This document shows positions 35,269-43,077 of a stretch of DNA of 62,758 nucleotides, one piece after another. Both the position numbers and the translations under genes were made by a program. The notes beneath the pieces are model-generated. The model was not told the origin of the DNA. It ran no database searches and saw only the letters and a program-made list of their open reading frames with translations. Position 1 is the first letter of the stretch, and each line of letters begins with the position of its first letter. This DNA is from Methanoculleus sp. EBM-46 (GTDB taxonomy: Archaea; Halobacteriota; Methanomicrobia; Methanomicrobiales; Methanoculleaceae), in assembly GCA_001896715.1 (NCBI GenBank), contig MPOY01000308.1, positions 1 through 62,758 on the forward strand, written 5' to 3'.

Positions 35269-36558
35269 ATGGAGGATTACCCGCTCTCCGCCGTTCCGGA
35301 CGAGGGTCGGCAGGAATTCTGGCCGATCACCCTGGTCCTGCTCGGGTTCACCTTCTTCTCCGCCACGATGTGGGGCGGCGCGAGTATCGGGGTTGCGTTC
35401 CGGTTCTGGCCCGATCTTGTCTGGATCATCCTCTGGGGAAACGCGATCCTCGCCGTCTACGTCGCCGGTCTCGGTTACATCGGCTTCAGGAGCGGTTTTT
35501 CCACCGTCCTCTCCGCCCGGTTTGCCTTCGGTGATATCGGGAGCCGGTGGTCCGATACTCTCCTCGGCCTCACCCAGCTCGGTTGGTATGCCTGGGGGAC
35601 CGCGACGATCGCGATCGCCCTCGTACGCCTTCTCAACCTCGATGCGGGCTGCGCGGCGCCCCTGATGATCGTCTTCGGTCTCGGTTTCTGCATGACAGCA
35701 TACGTCGGCTGTCGCGGTCTTGCAGCCCTCTCGTGGATCGCCGTCCCGGCCATGCTCCTCCTCATCGCTGTAAGCATCGCGGTTGCTCTCCGTGATGCGG
35801 GGAGCGCGGCCGGGCCCCTCGCGGCAGGGACGCTCACCGTTGCCGAAGCGCTCACCATCGTCGTCGGAACCTTTGTCTCCGGTGGTACGCAGGTCGCCAA
35901 CTGGACACGGTTTGCCGGGTCCGGCCGGGTTGCCGTCGGCTCCGTCCTCATCGCCTTCTTCGTCGGTAACGGGCTGATGATCGCCGTCGGCGCCGTCAGC
36001 GCCGCCATCTACGGCGTCTCCGATATCGTCGAGGTTCTGGAAATCCAGGGTCTCCTCTTTGCCGGTATACTGCTGCTCTTCCTGAACATCTGGACGACCC
36101 AGGATAACACCATCTACAACTTCTCGGTCGCCGGGTGCCACTTCTGGCGAACCGAGCGACGGCGGTTGATCACGTTTGGCGGCGCCGCCGCCGGAACCCT
36201 CCTCGCCCTGGCCGGGATGTATGACTGGCTGATCCCCTACATGGTCATGATGGGGGTGCTCATCCCTCCGCTCGGCGGGGTGATCATGGCCGATTTCTTC
36301 GTCGGCCATCGGGGCCGCTACCCCCCGCTCGACGGGGCGGCCGTTCCCCGGTTCAACTGGCGGGGGCTTGCCGCCTACGCCGCCGGGTCGCTTGCCGCGC
36401 TCGTCGTCCCCGGCATCCCGCCGGTGAACGGGATCGCCGCGGCGTTCCTCATCTACGCCTGCCTCATCCGGTTCACCGCCTGGAGGACGAGGAAGAGGCC
36501 GGTGCCGTCCCGCGATATCGCGAGCGACGCTCCGGCAAGGCCGAACTTCCGCCGGTAG
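35269..36558 (+). CDS. NCS1-family cytosine/purine permease
   Basis: A 429-residue transporter with about 12 helices. NCS1 hallmarks are present: FWPITLVLLGFTFFSATMW near the start, the GFCMTAYVGCRGLAALSWIAVP segment and NIWTTQDNTIYNFSVAG. It resembles CodB (cytosine/H+ symporter). The start at 35269 has AGGAG five bases upstream; 35218 is an alternative. The last 106 bases overlap the convergent metallo-beta-lactamase gene, an unusually long antisense overlap. Confidence 0.85.
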   Translation: MEDYPLSAVPDEGRQEFWPITLVLLGFTFFSATMWGGASIGVAFRFWPDLVWIILWGNAILAVYVAGLGYIGFRSGFSTVLSARFAFGDIGSRWSDTLLGLTQLGWYAWGTATIAIALVRLLNLDAGCAAPLMIVFGLGFCMTAYVGCRGLAALSWIAVPAMLLLIAVSIAVALRDAGSAAGPLAAGTLTVAEALTIVVGTFVSGGTQVANWTRFAGSGRVAVGSVLIAFFVGNGLMIAVGAVSAAIYGVSDIVEVLEIQGLLFAGILLLFLNIWTTQDNTIYNFSVAGCHFWRTERRRLITFGGAAAGTLLALAGMYDWLIPYMVMMGVLIPPLGGVIMADFFVGHRGRYPPLDGAAVPRFNWRGLAAYAAGSLAALVVPGIPPVNGIAAAFLIYACLIRFTAWRTRKRPVPSRDIASDAPARPNFRR

Positions 36559-38111
36559 AACCGGAGCCTCCTCGCGGAGAAGACGTCGGAACCCTGGATC
36601 AGGAGCCCGACGGCATCGCCCTCCTGCCGGAGGGAGAGGCGGATCGCCACGGCGCCGGCAGCCGCCAGATCGCCGAGCACGCCGACGACCTCGTCGGAGA
36701 ACCGCTCCGGGTCGACCAGAACAGGAGGGAGGGAGGGGCTGGCGGTATCAAGAGAGAGGGCGACGCCCTCAAAGAGCGGGAGGTAGGCGAGCCGCACGAC
36801 CAGCTCCGCGCGGTATGTCGCGGGGTCGTCGGCCGCCTCGATGAACGCCTCGTCCGAGAAGGGCAGGGTTGATAACCCGGCGACCGTGTCGCGGAGCACC
36901 GACGGAAGGTCCGTGGCGACAAGGTGAACCGTGTCCTGGTAGCCCATGATCGTGTTCATGAAGTCGGTGAGGAGGCGGTCGGTCCTGCGGAGGAGCGATG
37001 CATCGACGATGTGGTTGAGCCGGTCGCCCGCGAAGTGAGATTCGATCCGCTGGATGACCTGGACGGCCTTGAGGACGAGCTGGACCTCGATCTTCTTTCC
37101 GGTCCGGAACTCGTCGGCGAACTGCGCGAACTCCTCCAGAAACTCGTCGATCCGATCGGATTTGAGCAGTTCCAGGTAGCGACGGGCCTCGTCGGCCTCG
37201 CCGAGGTCTTCGAGGCGGTAAGCGAGGGCGTCGAGGCGCCCCGCGATCACCGTAAAGACCCGGTTGGCCTCCTGGAGCAGATCGGCGGTGTGCTCCAGGG
37301 AGTCGTCGAGACGCTCCCGGTCGAAGGCGCCGATACCGGAAAGTCTCTCCGCCTCCGCTTCGAGCCGGTCGAGGAGCGCCGGCATCGCCTGAACCGGGAT
37401 ACATCTGCCGTGACCGGGACAGCAGAAGTTCACCGGCTCGTGAGCCAGGATCCACCGGATCCTTCCCACGGATGCGAGCAGCGCCGGCTGATCCCACCCG
37501 GCAACCCCGGCGACCCCGGGGCTTGTGGAGAAGAGGAGGTCGCCGATGAAGAGGAGACCGCCGAACCGGATGCATACGCTGTCGGGCGAGTGCCCGGGGG
37601 TGTGATAAACCACAAGGGGATCCCCGGAGCAGAGGGGGATCGCCTGCCGGCGAAGGGTGATCCCGCCGCCCATCTCGAGGGTCTCGCAGTCGCGGGCGGA
37701 AAGCAGCGGGAGATTGACCGGGAGCGGCTCGATCTCCCACCCCATGAGTTCCGCAGCCGTCCGGATAGTATCGCCCGACTCAAGCACCCGGGCTCCCGCC
37801 TCCTCTGCAGCGACGGTGAAGCCCGGGATGGAACGGAACCGTCGGTCCCGGATGGCCTGGTAGCAGTGGTCGATATGGCAATGGGTGATGAAGAGGGTGA
37901 CCGGCCGCGGGGCTTTTCGGAGGGCCTCCTCGATGAGCAGCATGAGCCGATCCATCTGGCCGGCGTCGGCCCCCGTATCGATGATCAGGATATCGCCGGA
38001 TGTCCGGATGACGTAGGCGTTCGAGCAGGTGACGTCCGGTTTCCGGAAGAAGGGATAGATCTCTGCACCGATGGTTCCGGGCACCGGCTGCCATCGCTGA
38101 TCTTCAAGCAT
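36453..38111 (-). CDS. Metallo-beta-lactamase domain fused to kinase-like C-terminus
   Basis: A 552-residue cytoplasmic protein. Residues 1-240 form a complete metallo-beta-lactamase fold with all metal ligands: THCHIDH (His77, His79, Asp81, His82), His174 (HTPGHS), Asp191 (FIGDLLF) and His234 (CPGHGR). Residues ~245-345 are a long helical stretch, and ~345-552 look like a degenerate histidine-kinase dimerisation helix followed by an ATPase-like fold ending GLAGASLAISRDGTGLFLVLQ; I see no clear N, G1 or G2 boxes. The combination suggests a hydrolase regulated by a dead kinase module. The C-terminal assignment is tentative. Confidence 0.75.
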   Translation of the reverse strand: MLEDQRWQPVPGTIGAEIYPFFRKPDVTCSNAYVIRTSGDILIIDTGADAGQMDRLMLLIEEALRKAPRPVTLFITHCHIDHCYQAIRDRRFRSIPGFTVAAEEAGARVLESGDTIRTAAELMGWEIEPLPVNLPLLSARDCETLEMGGGITLRRQAIPLCSGDPLVVYHTPGHSPDSVCIRFGGLLFIGDLLFSTSPGVAGVAGWDQPALLASVGRIRWILAHEPVNFCCPGHGRCIPVQAMPALLDRLEAEAERLSGIGAFDRERLDDSLEHTADLLQEANRVFTVIAGRLDALAYRLEDLGEADEARRYLELLKSDRIDEFLEEFAQFADEFRTGKKIEVQLVLKAVQVIQRIESHFAGDRLNHIVDASLLRRTDRLLTDFMNTIMGYQDTVHLVATDLPSVLRDTVAGLSTLPFSDEAFIEAADDPATYRAELVVRLAYLPLFEGVALSLDTASPSLPPVLVDPERFSDEVVGVLGDLAAAGAVAIRLSLRQEGDAVGLLIQGSDVFSARRLRFYRRKFGLAGASLAISRDGTGLFLVLQAVNRMRQA

Positions 38112-38232
38112 TCTTTGCGCCTCGATAGGGAAGAGTCGTGGAGAGTGTTGCGCCGCAGAGGAGAAAAGATCGGCGGGTTCTTCCCGGGGAAAAGGTGGCC
38201 GGGAGAACCGCCATGAAAAAAGGTGCCGGGGA

Positions 38233-39741
38233 TCAGAGCGCCCAGGCGGGGAGGTCGAGGGGAAGCCCGAGCGCCCAGAGGACGATCGTGTAGAGGCAGA
38301 TCATCCAGAGCACGACGCCGATGATGTCGAGCACCCAGCCTGACCGGAGAAGGTCTTTTGCGTTGATGTAACCGCTCCCGAAGGCGATGGCGTTCGGGGG
38401 TGTGGCGACCGGGAGCATGAACCCGATCGAGGCGCAGACCGCCGCGGTCATCATCAGGATGATCGGGTTGACGCCCATGCTGACGGCCGTCACCGCCATG
38501 ATCGGCATAAGGATGGCGGCTATCGCGGTGTTCGAGGCGATCTCCCCGGCCAGCACAATCCCCATCGCCACGACGAAGAGGAGAAGGATTACCGGGAGGC
38601 CGTGGATGAGGGTGAGGGACTCGACGATAGCCGCGGCAAGCCCGCTCTCGAGGAATCCGCTTGAGAGGGCGATACCGCCGCCAAAGAGGAGGAGGATGCC
38701 CCAGGGGATCTTCACCGCCCACTTCCAGTCCATCGTGAAGATGCCCTCCTTCGTGTCGACCGGGAGGACGAAGAGAAGGAGCGCACCGAATATCGCGATG
38801 GTCGAGTCTTTGATGCCGGGGAAGATGATATCGAGACCGGGGATGACGATACCGCCGATCTCCTTGGTCTGCTCGAATATCCAGGCAAGAGCCGTCAACG
38901 TGAAGACGATCAGCGTCCAGCGCTCGCCCGCCGATATGGGCCCGAGTTTTGTGAGCTCCTCCCGGATGATCCCCCGGGCGCTCGGGAGGGTCGCCACCAT
39001 GTGGCGGTAGGGGCCCCGGGTGAGCCAGACCCAGGCAAGGAGGAGGAAGGCCACAGCGAACGGTACGCCGAACTTCATCCAGGTGAAGAAGTCGATGGCG
39101 GGCGCATCGGGAAAGATCGCCGCAAGCTGGGATATGAAGATCCCGTTCGGGGGCGTGCCGATGATCGTGGCGATGCCTCCGATGCTCGCGGCGTAGGGGA
39201 TGGATACGATCAGGCAGCGGGCGAGCGCCTGTTCTTCGCCGTCAGGGTTCTCGGGGGACCGGGTGATCCCGGGCATGACCGTCAGGATGATCGCAACCGC
39301 AATCGGGATCATCATCATCGTGGTGGCGGTATTCGATATCCACATCGAGAGGAAGGCGGTGGCGAGCATGAACCCGAGCACCAGGCGCCTCGGACTCGTC
39401 CCCACAATCCGGATGATCTGCAGGGCGATCCGCCGGTGCAGGCCCCACCGCTGCATCGACATGGCGATGATGAACCCGCCGAGGAAGAGGAAGATCACCT
39501 CGTCGCCATAGGACTTCGCCACCTGCACCGGGGTGAGGACGCCGAGCGCCGGGAAGAGAACCAGCGGGAGGAGGGCGGTCGCCTCCAGGGGAATGACGCC
39601 TGAAACCCAGAAGAGGACCATGAGGGCGGTCACCGCCGCAACGGACTTTGCCTCAGGTGCAAGAAGAGCAGGATCGACAGGGATCGCCAGAATTGCAAAG
39701 AATATGAGGATTGATAGGACGATGAAGGCGACCTTTTTCAT
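38233..39741 (-). CDS. SLC13/DASS-family anion symporter
   Basis: A 502-residue membrane transporter with ~12 helices. DASS features: FWVSGVIPLEATALLPLVLFP near the start, FLFLGGFIIAMSMQRWGLHRR, AFLSMWISNTATTMMMIPIA and the late NTAIAAILMPIM / FMLPVATPPNAIAFGSGYI motif. Such proteins co-transport dicarboxylates or sulfate with sodium. The substrate cannot be fixed. Upstream on the minus strand, CTTAAATAATTC (near 39763) is a likely TATA box. Confidence 0.92.
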   Translation of the reverse strand: MKKVAFIVLSILIFFAILAIPVDPALLAPEAKSVAAVTALMVLFWVSGVIPLEATALLPLVLFPALGVLTPVQVAKSYGDEVIFLFLGGFIIAMSMQRWGLHRRIALQIIRIVGTSPRRLVLGFMLATAFLSMWISNTATTMMMIPIAVAIILTVMPGITRSPENPDGEEQALARCLIVSIPYAASIGGIATIIGTPPNGIFISQLAAIFPDAPAIDFFTWMKFGVPFAVAFLLLAWVWLTRGPYRHMVATLPSARGIIREELTKLGPISAGERWTLIVFTLTALAWIFEQTKEIGGIVIPGLDIIFPGIKDSTIAIFGALLLFVLPVDTKEGIFTMDWKWAVKIPWGILLLFGGGIALSSGFLESGLAAAIVESLTLIHGLPVILLLFVVAMGIVLAGEIASNTAIAAILMPIMAVTAVSMGVNPIILMMTAAVCASIGFMLPVATPPNAIAFGSGYINAKDLLRSGWVLDIIGVVLWMICLYTIVLWALGLPLDLPAWAL

Positions 39742-39902
39742 CCTAAAACCTGTGAGGAAGAATTATTTAAGCATGCGGAATTGAGATCGCACGGGCCGGA
39801 GCGACAGGGAGCGAGAACGGATCGCCTCATCCCGGCAGATACCGCCGGGCCGCGCTCACCGCACCCGTATACCCCGGGGGCGGGCGGGCCTGACCCGCAC
39901 CA

Positions 39903-39914
39903 ACCTATATTTGC
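39903..39914 (+). promoter_or_regulatory. TATA-like element of the surface-protein gene
   Basis: CTATATTTGC lies about 22-32 bases before the ATG at 39936, consistent with a nearly leaderless mRNA. Confidence 0.55.
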
Positions 39915-39935
39915 AAACTCAACACAAGGAATATT

Positions 39936-40946
39936 ATGGCACCAGAATGGATCCGCGGACGAGGTCCTGTCGTCCTCCTCGCCCTCTGCCTCCTTGCCCT
40001 CTGTGCCGGAGATGCAGGGGCCCGCGGCCCGACGATCAGCGATATCCAGCCCTACGACACGATCTTCGTAGATGAGGAGGGGCTCAACCTCTCGCAGCTC
40101 AGGAACGCGACCACCAACAACCCCATCACGGCGCTCCAGAGGTACCAGGACGACAACCCCGGAAAATCGCTCGTAAAGAGCATCCCGGTCGCCGACGACA
40201 CCGACTTTGAGGTGCAGGAGTTCCTCGTGGGCCGTGAGTACGGGACCTACTACGCCTTCAACCCCGCCGACGGCACGACGGCATCCGTCTTCATCCGCAA
40301 ACCGGAGGTCTTCCTCGACATCGTACTTGCAAACCCCTACCACAACGAACCGCTGACCGGCCTCACGGTATCCCCGAACACCCGGATAGCGTTCCGGGTG
40401 GCCGCCCCCGACGTCGGGGCATCCTACCATGTGGGCAACGTCTACCCGGCGACGATCGATATCGTGCTCACCCACCCGGGCGGCGCGGAGACCACCCTCG
40501 TCGGCGGGATCAACCTTGCCGGATTGAACATCACCTCGACCCGGTTCTACACCGACGATCCGGGTAAACCCGGTGCGGTCCGGATCGGCGACCTCGGTAA
40601 GCCGGGGGACTACACCGCCCGGGCCGTCTGGAGGATGCCGGCCGGTTTCGATACTCGGGCTTCCGACTCCGAACTCATAACGTTCACGGTCGGGAATCGG
40701 ATCGGTATCGATACGACCCCCACGCCGACGCCGACCGCGACGCCGACCGCGACGCCGACCGCACCGCCCACGACCGTGGCCACGCCGACCCCCACACCGG
40801 TCCCGACCGTGACCGCGACCGCGACGCCGACCGTGACCGCGACGACGGCGCCGGCAACTCCCACGCCGACCGTAACGCCGCTCCCGGTCGCCCTGGCCGT
40901 CGGGGCGCTCGCCATCGCCCTTATCGGCAGGCGCCGGAAAGGGTGA
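39936..40946 (+). CDS. DUF3821-like cell-surface protein
   Basis: A 336-residue exported protein: signal peptide (about 1-29), a DUF3821-type beta domain (DIQPYDTIFVDEEGLNLSQL ... FVGREYGTYYAFNP-like), a long Thr/Pro-rich stalk (about 260-318) and a C-terminal helix ending GRRRKG that anchors it. DUF3821 proteins are typical of Methanomicrobia surfaces; their role (adhesion or S-layer) is unproven. The Thr-Pro stalk is probably O-glycosylated, by analogy. Confidence 0.82.
   Translation: MAPEWIRGRGPVVLLALCLLALCAGDAGARGPTISDIQPYDTIFVDEEGLNLSQLRNATTNNPITALQRYQDDNPGKSLVKSIPVADDTDFEVQEFLVGREYGTYYAFNPADGTTASVFIRKPEVFLDIVLANPYHNEPLTGLTVSPNTRIAFRVAAPDVGASYHVGNVYPATIDIVLTHPGGAETTLVGGINLAGLNITSTRFYTDDPGKPGAVRIGDLGKPGDYTARAVWRMPAGFDTRASDSELITFTVGNRIGIDTTPTPTPTATPTATPTAPPTTVATPTPTPVPTVTATATPTVTATTAPATPTPTVTPLPVALAVGALAIALIGRRRKG
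40717..40880 (+). repeat. Low-complexity Thr-Pro-coding repeat
   Basis: Short imperfect repeats of the unit ACGCCGACC / ACCGCGACG encode the TPTPTAT-type stalk of the surface protein. Such tracts vary in length by slippage and can differ between strains. Confidence 0.8.
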
Positions 40947-41243
40947 TCAGCAGAACCGGCAGCCGCCGGCCGCACCCCGGATGTTCCGGAGGGCCGCGGC
41001 CGCCCACTTTACAACGCCCGGATCGCCGTCTTCAAGCGCCGAAAGGAGCGCCGGGACCGCTTCCGGGTTCCTGGTAAGGCCGAGGGTGTAGGCCGCCCAC
41101 ATCCTGAGGCGGGGATCGGGGTCGGCAAGTGCCGAAAGAAGCGCCGGGAGGGTGGCCGGGCCGAGCGCGGCGAGGGCCTCCGCCGCCGCCATCCGGTCGG
41201 CACTCCCGCCGTGACGGAGGATACGGATCAGGCCCTCCGTCAC
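40947..41243 (-). CDS. HEAT-repeat micro-protein
   Basis: A 98-residue protein of about three HEAT repeats (SADRMAAAEALAALGPATLPALLSAL, DPRLRMWAAYTLGLTRNPEAVPALLSAL, DPGVVKWAAAALRNI), ending with a cysteine-containing tail (GGCRFC). HEAT repeats make protein-binding superhelices. Its start overlaps the stop of the STAS gene by four bases, so the two are translated together. Inferred partner: the STAS protein. Confidence 0.88.
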   Translation of the reverse strand: MTEGLIRILRHGGSADRMAAAEALAALGPATLPALLSALADPDPRLRMWAAYTLGLTRNPEAVPALLSALEDGDPGVVKWAAAALRNIRGAAGGCRFC

Positions 41244-41596
41244 GGCGACTCCTTCTCCTCATCCTCGGTCCCGACGAGGATCTCGTCGAGGCCCACGTAG
41301 ATCGGGAAGACTTCGTGCACCCCTGCGAGCAAGAAGACCTGGTAGACGCTGGGCTGGAGCGAGCAGAGCGCCATCTCCCCATCAACTCCCTTCAGGGCAC
41401 GAAGCTTGCCGAGCAGCACCCGCAAACCGCTGCTGCTCATGTAGGCCGCCTTCTCCAGGTTCACGAGCACCCGCCGCCCTCCCCGGGCCAGCACCCCGGA
41501 TATCGCCGTATCCAGGTTTTCCGCCGATTCTGCATCGATCCTGCCGTCGACCGACACGATTGCCGTATCGTCACGTTCGCTGACCGTTACATCCAT
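41240..41596 (-). CDS. STAS-domain anti-sigma-antagonist-like protein
   Basis: A 118-residue SpoIIAA/RsbV-type STAS protein. The phosphorylation-site loop is intact: MSSSGLRVLL with Ser56 in the position that bacterial RsbW-type kinases phosphorylate. The flanking pattern (VDGRIDAESAENLDTAI; SVYQVFLLAGVHEVFPIY) is typical. It is coupled to a HEAT protein and lies 6 kb from a complete STAS/phosphatase/kinase operon, so it may compete for the same kinase. Confidence 0.9.
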   Translation of the reverse strand: MDVTVSERDDTAIVSVDGRIDAESAENLDTAISGVLARGGRRVLVNLEKAAYMSSSGLRVLLGKLRALKGVDGEMALCSLQPSVYQVFLLAGVHEVFPIYVGLDEILVGTEDEEKESP

Positions 41597-41798
41597 AATC
41601 TCCTTTCGGCGCGGGAAGGGAAAAAGCCGCCCGTCTCAGACCGGGGGGAGAGGGACGGTCGTACGGGATCGCGCGAAGGGGGGGTGCAGGTGCCCGGGCA
41701 GGACTTCGCACCCTTCGCGGCAACGCGGGATCTCGAGGGTATGAGCGATGAAACGGCCTCGCGCAAAGAGAGGGAGGGGGAGAACCCTGTAGAGAGCC

Positions 41799-42983
41799 TC
41801 AGTGGTTCTGCCGGTAATAGTCCCACTCATCGATCACGGTGCCGTTTGCGAAGATGCAGACACCGTACTCGCTGCCGTCGGGGTTCTTCCGGATCTCGTA
41901 GGCGTGGCCCTGCGCGAGGCACCAGGCCGCGGCAGGGTTTGCGATGCCGGCGCTCCCGCCACAGGATGAGCAGGCCCACGGGACGGCGAGGATCTTCACC
42001 GGTGTTCCCCACTGCTGGATGGTCACGATGTCGCGCGCGATCTTCCCCGCAAAGGCGACCCGCATGCCGTCGACGCGATAGCGCTCCTCAAGCCCGAGCG
42101 GGAGGTAGTGCCGGCCGCCATCGGCGATGATCCCATAGAACCCGCCCTCGAGGTCGATATACGTGACCGTGCCGTTTTCAGCGACAAACGTTGCGCTCCC
42201 CGCCTTATCGATGGCGATGACATCGACCGGAGCCCCCCACTGCCCGATGGCCGCGACATCCTCCCTTGCCCGGGCAACGAACGCCACGTCCATGCCGTCG
42301 ACCAGCCAGGCTTCACTGAGGCCGAGCGGGAAATACTGTTCGCCGTCGTCCGCGACGATCCCGTAAAACCCGCCCTCGAGATCGACGTAGGTGATCGTCC
42401 CGTTCCCGGCGACAAGACGGACACCGCCGGAGGGTTCGATGGTCCGGATATTCACGGGTATCCCCCACATAGGGAACCCCACGACATCTTCCTCCAGGTC
42501 GGCGCTGAACCGCACAGAAAGACCGTCGATCCGGTACTCCTCCGGGAGGTTCGCAGGAAGACAGTTCATGCCGTCCTCCGCGATGATACCGTAAAACCCG
42601 CCCTCGAGATCGATGTAGGTGACCGTTCCGTTCGCCGTGACCGTCCGGCGGGCGTCGCCCTTCTCCATGCTGACGATATCGACCGGCGTTCCCCACTGCT
42701 GGATGGTCGCTGTCTCCTCTGCTCTATCAACGACGAACGCGACCCGGAGGCCATCCTGCCGGAAGTCCGCCGGAAGGTCGGCGGGGAGATAACGGCTCCC
42801 GTCGTCGGCGACGATACCGTAGAAACTGCCCTCGAGATCGAGATACGTGATCGTCCCGTTTCCGGATATGCGGTCGCGAGTGTCGTCCTTCTCCCCGCCG
42901 GCCATGCACCCGCAGGCGACGGCGACTGAAAGGAGCGCGAGGACGACGGCTGAATAGTTCAGATAGGATCCCCTCATAGGCAT
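41799..42983 (-). CDS. Lipoprotein with four 76-residue repeats and DUF333 end
   Basis: A 394-residue exported protein. The N-terminus has a signal peptide ending VACGC (lipobox cysteine 24 or 26). Four tandem units of exactly 76 residues follow (starting near residues 42, 118, 194 and 270), each with NGT-I/V-TY-x-DLEG-G/S-FYGI-I/V and a W-G-x-P-V end. The last ~50 residues (ACSSCGGSAGIANPAAAWCLAQG ... NGTVIDEWDYYRQ) match the DUF333 hemolysin-like motif. The repeats end in GTPVxI strands and probably form repeated small beta-domains. Function unknown. The ATG at 42983 and at 42977 are both possible starts. Confidence 0.83.
   Translation of the reverse strand: MPMRGSYLNYSAVVLALLSVAVACGCMAGGEKDDTRDRISGNGTITYLDLEGSFYGIVADDGSRYLPADLPADFRQDGLRVAFVVDRAEETATIQQWGTPVDIVSMEKGDARRTVTANGTVTYIDLEGGFYGIIAEDGMNCLPANLPEEYRIDGLSVRFSADLEEDVVGFPMWGIPVNIRTIEPSGGVRLVAGNGTITYVDLEGGFYGIVADDGEQYFPLGLSEAWLVDGMDVAFVARAREDVAAIGQWGAPVDVIAIDKAGSATFVAENGTVTYIDLEGGFYGIIADGGRHYLPLGLEERYRVDGMRVAFAGKIARDIVTIQQWGTPVKILAVPWACSSCGGSAGIANPAAAWCLAQGHAYEIRKNPDGSEYGVCIFANGTVIDEWDYYRQNH
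41949..42860 (-). repeat. Four tandem 228-base coding repeats
   Basis: Four in-frame copies of a 228-base (76-codon) unit inside the lipoprotein gene. Copies share the NGTxTYxDLEGxFYGI core but have diverged elsewhere, so the expansion is old. Exact period and no length change between copies imply selection on the unit. Confidence 0.9.
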
Positions 42984-43077
42984 CACTACCCGTACATTCT
43001 CGCGCCGGATGTAAGTAGATTACCTTAACTATGAAGAGATTCGGACCTATCCGGCCGGCGGGGCAGAAAAAAGAGTA

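Noticed and set aside
40717-40880. Possible CRISPR-like repeats
   Set aside because: Short, imperfect, in-frame coding repeats for a Thr-Pro stalk; no spacers.
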